Positions 1 to 6,424 of a stretch of DNA of 13,430 bases are shown piece by piece. Location of the stretch: positions 1-13,430 of the forward strand of contig DDES01000028.1 of the NCBI GenBank assembly GCA_002336765.1, given 5' to 3'. Positions within the stretch are counted from its first letter, which is position 1; every line of letters begins with the position of its first letter. This DNA is from Novosphingobium sp. UBA1948 (GTDB lineage: Bacteria > Pseudomonadota > Alphaproteobacteria > Sphingomonadales > Sphingomonadaceae). A model generated the notes under the pieces. That model was not told the origin of the DNA. It saw only the letters and a list, made by a program, of their open reading frames with translations, and ran no database searches. The position numbers and the translations under genes are program-made.

Positions 1-416
1 ATGCCGCCGCCGATGCCGCCGCCGAACTGGCCATCCGCATGGCGCGCGCGGCGTTCAACCGTGCGCTGGCCGAGGGCGATCTGGCCGCGATCCAGCCCTT
101 GCTCGGCCCCGATGTGATGCTGGTGACGGGCACAGACAGCGCGGCGATCACCGGCAAGAAGGCGCAGATGCTGGCGTGGAAACGCGAATTCGCCGCCCCA
201 GCGGCGCAGCGCACCACCTATACCCGCACGCCCGACACGATCACCATCAGCGCCGCCGAGCCGATTGCGATGGAGCTGGGCCATTGGCAGGGCGCCGATG
301 CGCAGGGGCGCGTGTTGGCCTCGGGCAGCTATGCCGCAAAATGGCGCAACCGCCAGCCGCAGGCGGCGCAGGGCGAATGGGTGCTGGAGGCGGAGATTTT
401 CGTGACGCTGGGGTGA
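1..416 (+). CDS. NTF2-like (DUF4440/SnoaL-type) protein, 5'-truncated by the window
   Basis: The reading frame is open from the left edge (phase starting at base 3) to a TGA at 414-416, so the gene probably begins outside the window; the first in-frame ATG is at 39. The visible chain starts with a helix (AAFNRALAEGDLAAIQPLLG) followed by DVMLVTGTDSAAITGKKAQM, the usual opening of the NTF2-like/DUF4440 cone fold, then a strand-rich half with ELGHWQGADAQGRVLASGSYAAKW and a final WVLEAEIFVTLG strand. About 125-140 residues is the usual size of such single-domain proteins. Members of the fold bind small ligands or act as small enzymes, and no specific reaction can be read here. The chain carries no signal peptide in the part seen. 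The family call comes from fold-like sequence pattern and is moderately sure; the substrate is unknown. Confidence 0.65.
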   Translation, partial: AAADAAAELAIRMARAAFNRALAEGDLAAIQPLLGPDVMLVTGTDSAAITGKKAQMLAWKREFAAPAAQRTTYTRTPDTITISAAEPIAMELGHWQGADAQGRVLASGSYAAKWRNRQPQAAQGEWVLEAEIFVTLG

Positions 417-440
417 TGGCGGATCACGGCGCCGGGACTA

Positions 441-516
441 TGGTGGGCGATGACGGGCTCGAACCGCCGACCCTCTCGGTGTAAACGAGATGCTCTACCA
501 ACTGAGCTAATCGCCC
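441..516 (-). tRNA. tRNA-Val (anticodon UAC)
   Basis: Read on the minus strand, a 76-nt cloverleaf begins GGGCGAT at 516 and ends ATCGCCC, discriminator A and an encoded CCA at 441. The D arm contains AGCTCAGTTGGTAGAGC. The anticodon stem TCTCG/CGAGA encloses the loop TTTACAC, which gives anticodon UAC (Val). The T arm has the canonical GGTTCGAGCC. All stems pair, and the CCA is templated. A TTGACG hexamer on the minus strand at 557-562 could be a -35 box, but the matching -10 is poor. No T-run terminator is seen on the 3' side. Confidence 0.97.
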
Positions 517-576
517 CCGTAACGGGAAGCGCGCTCTTGCTCGGATTCGGCGCCCGCGTCAAGATGGTGCCACCCT

Positions 577-600
577 CTATTGTTCCGGCTATTGTTCCGG
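577..600. repeat. Perfect 12-bp tandem duplication at the 3' end of the 86-aa gene
   Basis: The plus-strand unit ctattgttccgg occurs at 577-588 and again at 589-600 with no mismatch. On the minus strand each unit reads Pro-Glu-Gln-stop, and 12 bp keeps the frame. The small gene ending at 589 is therefore followed by a second in-frame copy of its last four codons, including a second TAG. Confidence 0.9.
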
Positions 601-849
601 CGTCTCGACCAGCTCGGCGATCTCGAAGCGATAGCTGGCCCAACCGCGCATGCGGGCGCCATCCTGCGCGGCGGCCTGTTTGCGGCGTGCCTCGGCCAGC
701 GATCGTGTGTGGCCCCAGAACACCTCGGTCTTGCCATTGGCCAATTCGGCAACAATGCGCCAGTAATGGGTGAAGGCGTCCGTGGTGGTGATCGTCTTGC
801 TGTAGCCATCGGGCATGGTGGCAGTAAGTTGGCGGCGCTTCTTCTTCAT
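589..849 (-). CDS. Hypothetical 86-aa basic protein
   Basis: This is an 86-residue ORF from ATG at 847-849 to TAG at 589-591. It starts with a basic run (MKKKRRQLTATMPDGYSKTI), continues with a mixed helix/strand segment (DAFTHYWRIVAELANGKTEVFWGHTRSLAEARRKQAAAQ) and ends ELVETPEQ. No domain is recognised, and there is no signal peptide or membrane segment. The protein-like composition (balanced aromatic and charged residues, few Arg/Ala-only runs) argues that it is a real gene and not a shadow. No clear Shine-Dalgarno sequence precedes the ATG. It is divergent from the TonB-dependent receptor, so the space between them serves both. The 12-bp duplication at the stop codon is odd. Function is unknown. 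Confidence 0.6.
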   Translation of the reverse strand: MKKKRRQLTATMPDGYSKTITTTDAFTHYWRIVAELANGKTEVFWGHTRSLAEARRKQAAAQDGARMRGWASYRFEIAELVETPEQ

Positions 850-916
850 GGCGCGGGATGTGGCACAGTGCGCCGTGCAGCGAAAGTACCCGCCAAGCTG
901 GGCGCGCTTCGCGGCA

Positions 917-994
917 TTGTCATAAAAGTATCACCAAGCCGACGCCGAACCGTCATCAAACTCTCACACCCCTGTCACACGACTCCCCTAGTGC
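917..994 (+). promoter_or_regulatory. Candidate PhoB-box array and Pho-type promoter for the receptor gene
   Basis: Heptamers spaced by 4 bp run in one 11-bp register: TTGTCAT (917), GTATCAC (928), CCGACGC (939, degenerate), CCGTCAT (950), CTCTCAC (961), CTGTCAC (972). The Pho box of Escherichia coli is a direct repeat of CTGTCAT with a 4-bp A/T-rich spacer. The pair at 917 and the pair at 950 each match an 18-bp CTGTCAT-AAAA-CTGTCAC model at about 15 positions. PhoB boxes replace the -35 element, with the -10 about 10 bp further on. Here TAGTGC starts at 989, exactly 10 bp after the last heptamer. The predicted transcript would start near 1001, about 80 nt before the ATG. The array orientation agrees with the receptor and not with the divergent small gene. 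Confidence 0.6.
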
Positions 995-1014
995 GCCCCT
1001 CGAAGCGGGAAACA

Positions 1015-1043
1015 CGGAGCTTAGGCGCAAACGCGCGACTCCG
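1015..1043 (+). other. 5'-leader hairpin of the receptor mRNA
   Basis: Within the predicted leader, CGGAG (1015-1019) pairs with CTCCG (1039-1043), and inside it GCGC (1025-1028) pairs with GCGC (1033-1036) around an AAAC loop. The structure is followed by CCGTTTT. It does not resemble a named riboswitch. It could be a weak attenuator or merely leader structure. Confidence 0.3.
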
Positions 1044-1079
1044 CCGTTTTCCGCCCGTTGCAACCTCATGGGGGATTAC

Positions 1080-3383
1080 ATGCGTAGCTTTCTGATGCTG
1101 ACGAGCGCTCTGGCCGCTCTGGCCACCGCCAACACCGCGCAGGCCGCCGATGCCGCCGCCGCCGACGGCACCACCGCGGGCCTGACCGAAATTGTCGTGA
1201 CCGCCACCAAGCGCGAAACCAACCTGCAAAAGACGCCGATCTCGATCAGCGTGATGAGCGCCGATGAAATCAAGAAGCGCCACGTGCAGAGCCTGATGGA
1301 TCTGGCCGATGGCTCGGTGCCCTCGCTGCGTGTTTCCACCTTCGAGGCGCGCCAGTCGGCCTTGACCATCGGCATCCGCGGCATCGTGCCCGACGACGCC
1401 AACCAGCCCGCCCGCGAACAGGGTGTGGGTATCTATCTCGATGGCGTCTATCTCGGTCGCCAGCATGGCCTCAACGCCTCGCTCTATGATGTGGAGCGCG
1501 TCGAGGTGCTCAAGGGTCCGCAGGGTACGCTGTTCGGTCGCAACACCGAAGGTGGCGCACTCTCGATGGTGCTCAAGGCGCCCTCCGGCAAGTTCGGTGG
1601 CCGCGTGAATGTGGGCGCGGGCAACTATGGCTCCTACAACGCCCAGGCGCATATCGACCTGCCCTCGATCTACAACATCGCGGTCAAGGTGGACGGCGTG
1701 CTGCAGCACCAGAACCCCACCGTGACCAACCCGCTGTCGGGTCAGGCCGGCTGGAACCAGTATCACCGCTATGGCGGCCGCATCGCCGCCCGCTGGAAGC
1801 CGGTGTCGGGCCTGACTGTGGATCTGGCCTTTGACAAGGCGCGCGACGAGAACACCCCGTTCTACAGCCAGCTGGTGACCATCAACCCCACCGCTCTGGC
1901 CAATATCCCCAAGGACGCCACCGGCACCCCGCTGATCACCTGGGGCAAGGGCCGCGTGGGCAATGCCGACATCGGCGTTCCGCAGCGTCCCAGCGTGGAT
2001 ATCACGCAGGGCCTGACCAGCCACATCAGCTACAAGGTTACGCCGAACCTCGAGCTGCGCTCGATCACCGCATGGCGCACGGTCAGCGACGAGCAGTGGG
2101 ACAACTCGGGCGGCGCACACCGCACCCCGGTCTGGGGCGCCAACGTGAACTTCAGCCGCTATTCGCTGGCGTGGCTTGACCAGCGCCAGTTCAGCCAGGA
2201 GCTGCAGGCCGTGGGCAGCCTGGGTCCGGTCGACTATGTGGCAGGCCTCTACTATTTCAACGAGCGCGCCAATGACTCGGCCCGCACCCCCAACACCAAC
2301 AAGTGGAACGCAACGTTGACGGGTTACACCATCAACGATCCCGCCACCTATCTGACCGCCACGCTGGCGCGCCAGTCGATCGCCTATGCCAAGAGCTACG
2401 CCGCCTATGGCCAGGCCACGTGGCACGCCACCGACGCCCTGAATCTGACGGTGGGCGGGCGTTACACCAAGGACAAGAAAAACGGCTACCTCCAGTTCGT
2501 GAACGGCGCCGCCACCAACTACACCTTCGCCATTGACGCGGGCCGCTTCGATCCGCTGGTGGTGCTCGGCTGGCAGGCCAGCCGTGACCTCAACTTCTAT
2601 GCCAAATATGCCACCGGCTATCGCGCCGGCGGCGCCTCGTCGCGCTCGCTCACCTATCGCTCGTTTGGCGCCGAAGAGGTCAAGTCTTACGAAGTGGGTA
2701 TCAAGTCGGAATTCTTGAACCGCAAGGTCCGCTTCAACATCGCCGGCTACATGATGGATCGCACCAACTCGCAGGTGGACTTCAACTACTTCATCCTCCA
2801 GTCGAACGGCACGGTCCGCAACACGCTGGAAACGGTGAACGCGCTGGGCACCACCAAGATCCGCGGCGTGGAAGCCGATCTGACCGTCCGCCCGATGGAC
2901 GGTCTGACCATGAACCTGTCCTATGCCTACACCTACACCCATGTTCCGCCCGCGCGTAACACGGTGCAGGAAGCGCTGAACGCCACGCTGACGCCGCCGG
3001 TCACCACGCCGGTCTATGAAACGGTCTATATCCTCTACACGCCGAAGAACGCCTTCTCGGCCTCGCTGGACTACAACCGTCCGCTGGGCAGCAATGGCAC
3101 CGAACTGCGTTTCCATGTCGATGGCAACTATTCGGATCCGGTTCACAGCTTTGTGAGCGAGGCGCTGATGACCGACAAGAGCTTCGTGATGAACGGTCGC
3201 CTTGCCTTTGCCGACATTCCGGCGGGCTGGGGCAACCAGAAGCTGACCGTTTCGTTCTGGGCGCGCAACCTGCTCAACGAACAGCACATCTACCGCCGCT
3301 CGGGCGCCAACACCGCGCTGGGTGACTATGCCAACTTCAACGCGCCGCGCACCTTTGGTGTGGACGCAACCGTCGCTTTCTAA
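1080..3383 (+). CDS. TonB-dependent outer-membrane receptor
   Basis: This is a 767-residue outer-membrane active transporter, energised through TonB-ExbBD, that imports a scarce ligand. The ATG at 1080 is preferred because GGGGA lies a few bases before it and the chain begins with a clean signal peptide, MRSFLMLTSALAALATANTAQA, with cleavage after residue 22. In-frame ATGs further upstream would bury this signal. EIVVTATKR (about 37-45) is the TonB-box region. The plug domain follows with the signature VERVEVLKGPQGTLFGRNTEGG near residues 138-160. A long beta-barrel carries alternating aromatic strands, and the C-terminus, GVDATVAF, ends in the Phe expected for BAM recognition. Length suits the sphingomonad family. 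The gene is monocistronic, ending in a strong terminator. The upstream PhoB-like array suggests phosphate-starvation control. The ligand cannot be read from the sequence; a phosphate-containing substrate is an inference from regulation only. Confidence 0.95.
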   Translation: MRSFLMLTSALAALATANTAQAADAAAADGTTAGLTEIVVTATKRETNLQKTPISISVMSADEIKKRHVQSLMDLADGSVPSLRVSTFEARQSALTIGIRGIVPDDANQPAREQGVGIYLDGVYLGRQHGLNASLYDVERVEVLKGPQGTLFGRNTEGGALSMVLKAPSGKFGGRVNVGAGNYGSYNAQAHIDLPSIYNIAVKVDGVLQHQNPTVTNPLSGQAGWNQYHRYGGRIAARWKPVSGLTVDLAFDKARDENTPFYSQLVTINPTALANIPKDATGTPLITWGKGRVGNADIGVPQRPSVDITQGLTSHISYKVTPNLELRSITAWRTVSDEQWDNSGGAHRTPVWGANVNFSRYSLAWLDQRQFSQELQAVGSLGPVDYVAGLYYFNERANDSARTPNTNKWNATLTGYTINDPATYLTATLARQSIAYAKSYAAYGQATWHATDALNLTVGGRYTKDKKNGYLQFVNGAATNYTFAIDAGRFDPLVVLGWQASRDLNFYAKYATGYRAGGASSRSLTYRSFGAEEVKSYEVGIKSEFLNRKVRFNIAGYMMDRTNSQVDFNYFILQSNGTVRNTLETVNALGTTKIRGVEADLTVRPMDGLTMNLSYAYTYTHVPPARNTVQEALNATLTPPVTTPVYETVYILYTPKNAFSASLDYNRPLGSNGTELRFHVDGNYSDPVHSFVSEALMTDKSFVMNGRLAFADIPAGWGNQKLTVSFWARNLLNEQHIYRRSGANTALGDYANFNAPRTFGVDATVAF

Positions 3384-3434
3384 TCCCTGTCCGGACGGGG
3401 GGCCTCACCGCCCCCCGACTTGGCGCACTTGAAC

Positions 3435-3469
3435 GGGCGGCAGCTTTCCTGGGAGCTGCCGCCCTTTTT
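3435..3469 (+). terminator. Rho-independent terminator of the receptor gene
   Basis: A perfect 11-bp stem, GGGCGGCAGCT (3435-3445) with AGCTGCCGCCC (3454-3464), has an 8-base loop and is followed directly by TTTTT. It lies 52 bp after the receptor stop and between convergent genes. On the minus strand the hairpin is not followed by T residues, so it serves the plus-strand gene first. Confidence 0.92.
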
Positions 3470-3487
3470 CTGTTGTCAGGTCTGGCC

Positions 3488-5515
3488 TCACTTATCCTTG
3501 GCGAGTTCCGCCTTGTAGGCATCCAGACTGATCGGGCGACCAAGGAAGGCCTTCACCAGATCGGCGGCAGGCTTTGTGCCGCCCGCACCCAGCACCTTGG
3601 TGCGGTAATCCATCGCCACCTTGGTGTTGTGTAGCCCGTCGCGCTGGAAACGGGTGAACAGATCGTCGGCAATCACCTTGCTCCAGCGATAGGTGTAATA
3701 GACCGCGCCATAGCCGTTCAAATGGCCAAAGCTGTCCTGAAACTGGGTCCATTCGGGCAGCGGCAGCAGCGAGAAGCGCGCATCGAGTTCACGCACCCGC
3801 GCCCCCAGATCGGCGGGCGCCTTACCCTGATGCAGCCGCAGCGAGATATTCGACAAGCCCAACTGGCGCTGGTCGCCCATGCCGAGGTCGAAATAGCGCG
3901 CGCGGTTGGCGGCATCCACCAGCTTGCGCGGGATCACCTCGCCCTTGGCATTCTTGGCAAAGGCCTTGAGCGTGTCGTAGTCATACATCCACTCTTCCAG
4001 CATCTGGGAAGGCGCCTCGACGAAATCCCATTCGGTGGCAACGCCGCTCTGCCCCGCCCAGCGCTGGGTCTGGCCACCAAAGATATGGTGGATCAGATGG
4101 CCATATTCATGGAAGAAGGTGACCGCGTCGGAATGGCCCAGCAAGCCGCCATCCGGCCCGTCGGCCGACAGGTTCATCACCAGCATCGCCACCGGCACGC
4201 TGCGCGCCCGCCCATTTTCCCCGACGATGCCGGCACGCAACGGCACGGCATTGGCGTGCTCATACTTGCCCTCGCGCGGATGGGCATCGAGATAGAAGCG
4301 CCCGATCACGCGGCCCTTCTCGCGCATTTCATAGGCTTCCACCGCCTTGTCCCACACCGGCGTAGCCCAAGGGCGGATCTCCACGCCAAACATCTGCTCG
4401 GTCAGCCGCAGGATACCGTCGCGTACGCGGTTATAGGCGAAATACTGGCGCGCCTCCTGCGCGTCATAGGCATAATCCGCCTTCTGCACCTGCTGCGAGA
4501 GATAGGCGCCGTTCCACGCACCATAGGTGGTGGCCTCGGGATGGTCCTTGCGCCACATCGCCAGCTTGCGGGCAAAGTCGCGCTCGCCAGCAGGCCGCGC
4601 GATGGCGTCCATATCGGTCAGCAGCTTTTCCACCTTGGCGGGCGTGTCGAGCATCATGGTCGACAGTTGCACACTGGCATGATCCGGCTTGCCCAGCAGG
4701 GTGGCCAGTTCCTGCCGCGTATCGAGGATCTCGCGCAGCACGGCATCATTGGCCGGATAGGCGCGCGTCATAAAGGCCTCATAGGCGCGACGACGCAGCG
4801 CCTCGCTCTTGGCGCTCTGCATGATCGGGAAGTAATCGGTGTAATTGGTGCTCAGCGTGATCTTGCCATCGGCGGCAGGCTTGTGTGCGGCGATGAAGTC
4901 GGGCGGCGTGCCCTCCAGCTCGGCCGGATCGGCGGTGAAGGTCTTGCGACCATCGGCGATATTCTTGTCAAACTTGCTGCCCAGCGCGGCCAGCTTGTCC
5001 GACAAGGCCTGCGCCTTGGCGCGCTGCTCGGGTGGCAGCGCCACACCCGCCACTTCAAACGCGGTGAGGGTGCGCTTGAGATAGGTACGCGTGGCCGGAT
5101 CAAGCTTGGCGGTCGGGATCGCCTTCAGCCGGTCATAGATCGGGCGCGACAGGCTGACCGCATTGTTGACCTCGCCAATGCGCACCTCGCAGGCGCTACC
5201 CGCCTGACGCAGCGCATCGCTGGTCAGTGTCTCGCGATAGGCGGTCGCCTCGCCTCCCGCGCCCGACAGCAAGGCCACCAGATCGTCATAGTGCTGGAGC
5301 GTACCCGCCACCGTGGCGGCACCCTTTTCACCCTCCAGTCCGGCCTTGAGTTTGCCCAGTTCCGCCACCAGCGTATCGCAGCGCGCGTTGATCGCGGCGG
5401 CATCGCGCACGTCGGCCAGAATCGGCCCCAGCAGGGCATCGACGGGGCGGGCATATGCGGCCTGCGGCACAAGAGCGACGGCGGTCAGCAAGCTGGCAAC
5501 GAGACGGTTACGCAT
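3488..5515 (-). CDS. Exported M3-family zinc metallopeptidase (oligopeptidase)
   Basis: This 675-residue peptidase is of the thimet oligopeptidase/Dcp/OpdA family (M3A) and hydrolyses short peptides in a closed channel. The zinc site is complete: HEYGH at residues 469-473 in VTFFHEYGHLIHH, and the third ligand Glu at about 500 in DFVEAPSQMLEEW, as in thimet oligopeptidase. The substrate-binding Tyr/Gly segment GYGAVYYTYRWSKVIADDLF lies near the C-terminus. The start at 5513-5515 is chosen because GGGGGG precedes it at good spacing and it gives a signal peptide MRNRLVASLLTAVALVPQAAYA. A start at 5542 would add nine residues and would lie at the predicted transcription start. Many family members are cytosolic, so the export signal points to peptide degradation in the periplasm. 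It is convergent with the receptor. Dipeptidyl carboxypeptidase versus endo-oligopeptidase activity cannot be distinguished from sequence alone. Confidence 0.93.
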   Translation of the reverse strand: MRNRLVASLLTAVALVPQAAYARPVDALLGPILADVRDAAAINARCDTLVAELGKLKAGLEGEKGAATVAGTLQHYDDLVALLSGAGGEATAYRETLTSDALRQAGSACEVRIGEVNNAVSLSRPIYDRLKAIPTAKLDPATRTYLKRTLTAFEVAGVALPPEQRAKAQALSDKLAALGSKFDKNIADGRKTFTADPAELEGTPPDFIAAHKPAADGKITLSTNYTDYFPIMQSAKSEALRRRAYEAFMTRAYPANDAVLREILDTRQELATLLGKPDHASVQLSTMMLDTPAKVEKLLTDMDAIARPAGERDFARKLAMWRKDHPEATTYGAWNGAYLSQQVQKADYAYDAQEARQYFAYNRVRDGILRLTEQMFGVEIRPWATPVWDKAVEAYEMREKGRVIGRFYLDAHPREGKYEHANAVPLRAGIVGENGRARSVPVAMLVMNLSADGPDGGLLGHSDAVTFFHEYGHLIHHIFGGQTQRWAGQSGVATEWDFVEAPSQMLEEWMYDYDTLKAFAKNAKGEVIPRKLVDAANRARYFDLGMGDQRQLGLSNISLRLHQGKAPADLGARVRELDARFSLLPLPEWTQFQDSFGHLNGYGAVYYTYRWSKVIADDLFTRFQRDGLHNTKVAMDYRTKVLGAGGTKPAADLVKAFLGRPISLDAYKAELAKDK

Positions 5516-5547
5516 GAAATCCCCCCAAGGGTTTATTGACATACGTG

Positions 5548-5575
5548 TTTATAGCCGGAGCCGAACCGGCGGCAA
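5548..5575 (-). promoter_or_regulatory. Candidate promoter of the M3 peptidase gene
   Basis: On the minus strand TTGCCG (5570-5575) and TATAAA (5548-5553) are separated by 16 bp. Transcription would begin near 5541, leaving about 26 nt before the ATG at 5515 and excluding the upstream ATG at 5542. This is a motif match only. Confidence 0.4.
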
Positions 5576-5590
5576 GCCCGCTTTAGCGCG

Positions 5591-6124
5591 CTATCCTCTC
5601 CACTGACGCCGCTCCTCGGCGGCGCGCAACACCTCATAGGCCAGTTGCAAGGCGTGGAACGCCTTGGCGGCCTCCTCGTCATTGGGGCGCACATCGGGGT
5701 GGACCACCTTGGCCTTGGTGCGCCACGCCTTCTTCACCGCCTCGAAATCGGCGTCCGGCTCCAGTTCGAGAACCTCGAGCGCGCGCATCTCGTCACGGCT
5801 GCGCGTGCCATCGCCGCTGCTGGCCCAACCGTAAAAGGCTGATTCGTTATAGCCCGAATGGGTCTGCCGCTCGGCCTGCTCGCGCTGGGCGGCCTCTTCC
5901 TTGTCCAGCCCAGCGAAATAATCCCAGCCCGCATTGTATTCGGCGGCATGGGCCTGACAGAAATACCAGCGATCGGGGCTGTTGGGCGATTTAGGCGCAG
6001 GGCAATTGCCCGGCTCGCCACAGCCCACACGGTCGCACATGCGGATATTGGCGGCCTCGCGCCCGCCTTCATACCCCCGCCAGCGCGGGAAGCCCCAGTC
6101 ATTCTTTCCTTTTGCGCGGCTCAT
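5591..6124 (-). CDS. J-domain co-chaperone with N-terminal Cys cluster
   Basis: This 177-residue protein has a C-terminal J-domain (about residues 113-175). The HPD tripeptide at 142-144 (KVVHPDVRP), which stimulates Hsp70/DnaK ATPase, and the flanking helices ALEVLELEPDADFEAVKKAWRTKA and AFHALQLAYEVLRAAEERR are all visible. The N-terminal part carries C30, C35, C41, C56 and H59 (MCDRVGCGEPGNCPAP, then WYFCQAHAAEYN), a plausible zinc site, followed by the WDYFAGL motif. This architecture recurs in alphaproteobacterial DnaJ-like proteins and lacks the Gly/Phe and CxxCxGxG regions of DnaJ itself, so it is a class III J-protein. Client and role are unknown. It is cytoplasmic, with no signal peptide. 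No obvious ribosome-binding site precedes the ATG. It is a single gene, not linked to dnaK here. Confidence 0.88.
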   Translation of the reverse strand: MSRAKGKNDWGFPRWRGYEGGREAANIRMCDRVGCGEPGNCPAPKSPNSPDRWYFCQAHAAEYNAGWDYFAGLDKEEAAQREQAERQTHSGYNESAFYGWASSGDGTRSRDEMRALEVLELEPDADFEAVKKAWRTKAKVVHPDVRPNDEEAAKAFHALQLAYEVLRAAEERRQWRG

Positions 6125-6205
6125 GGTCGCGATGTGGCAATTCTGGCGGCTTTAGGCAAGACGAAGGTGGATAGTAACCACATGCTGCATTGCAATAGGA
6201 AGAAA

Positions 6206-6226
6206 CGCCCGATAGGGGCGCCCCCG
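6206..6226 (+). promoter_or_regulatory. Hairpin before the start of the 44-aa ORF
   Basis: CGCCC (6206-6210) pairs with GGGCG (6216-6220) around GATAG. AGGAAG at 6197-6202 is a good Shine-Dalgarno but lies 24 nt from the ATG at 6227. If the hairpin folds, the effective spacing falls to about 9 nt. Alternatively AGGGG at 6214-6218, inside the hairpin, is the ribosome site and is masked by folding. Confidence 0.3.
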
Positions 6227-6361
6227 ATGAGCCGCCAACTCGCCCTGTCCTCCGCGCTGTCGATTGCCGCCATGCTGGCGGTGGCGATCTGTGCGCCGCA
6301 ATGGGCGGCATGGGGCCATACCTATCGCGTGGACAGCTTCCCGTCGCTGGCTCTACGCTGA
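6227..6361 (+). CDS. Possible 44-aa small secreted or membrane protein
   Basis: A short frame from ATG 6227 to TGA 6359-6361 encodes MSRQLALSSALSIAAMLAVAICAPQWAAW followed by about 15 more residues ending SLALR. The first 25 residues look like a signal peptide or single membrane helix: basic start, then an Ala/Leu/Ile core. The rest is short and has no recognised motif. It sits between the divergent J-domain gene and the convergent pal gene, with a terminator hairpin just after it. Support is the N-terminal pattern and the possible ribosome site; against it are the short length and the lack of a clear promoter. It may be spurious. Confidence 0.4.
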   Translation: MSRQLALSSALSIAAMLAVAICAPQWAAWGHTYRVDSFPSLALR

Positions 6362-6373
6362 GGCTGCATAACG

Positions 6374-6398
6374 AAAAGGGCGGGGTTTCCCCCGCCCT
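6374..6398 (-). terminator. Rho-independent terminator of the ybgC-tol-pal operon
   Basis: A 9-bp perfect stem, AGGGCGGGG (6377-6385) with CCCCGCCCT (6390-6398), has a four-base loop. On the minus strand it is followed by TTTTCGTTAT, and it lies 26 bp after the pal stop. On the plus strand the following bases are only moderately T-rich (CTTGCCGTCTCTTGTTC), so it may also stop transcription of the small ORF from the other side. Confidence 0.85.
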
Positions 6399-6424
6399 CT
6401 TGCCGTCTCTTGTTCTATCCGGCC

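Noticed and set aside
441..516. tRNA-Val as an integration site for a genomic island
   Set aside because: No integrase lies nearby, no second copy of the tRNA 3' end was noticed, and the flanking genes look like ordinary chromosome.
858..1079. An N-terminal extension of the receptor to earlier in-frame starts (858, 1068)
   Set aside because: It would place the signal peptide internally and would translate through the PhoB-like array; the ATG at 1080 has a good ribosome site and a clean signal peptide.
975..3287. A 770-residue open frame antisense to the TonB-dependent receptor
   Set aside because: Its translation is rich in Arg, Val, Gly and His without any recognisable domain, and it follows the codon pattern of the receptor on the other strand; such long mirror frames are common in GC-rich genomes.
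3396..3417. A CGGGGGG/CCCCCCG hairpin directly after the receptor stop
   Set aside because: It has no T-run after the stem; the terminator 20 bp further on is far stronger. It might contribute to mRNA stability only.
3722..5539. A 605-residue plus-strand open frame across the M3 peptidase
   Set aside because: It is a mirror of a gene with intact catalytic motifs; it has no domain of its own, and its composition is that of an antisense frame.
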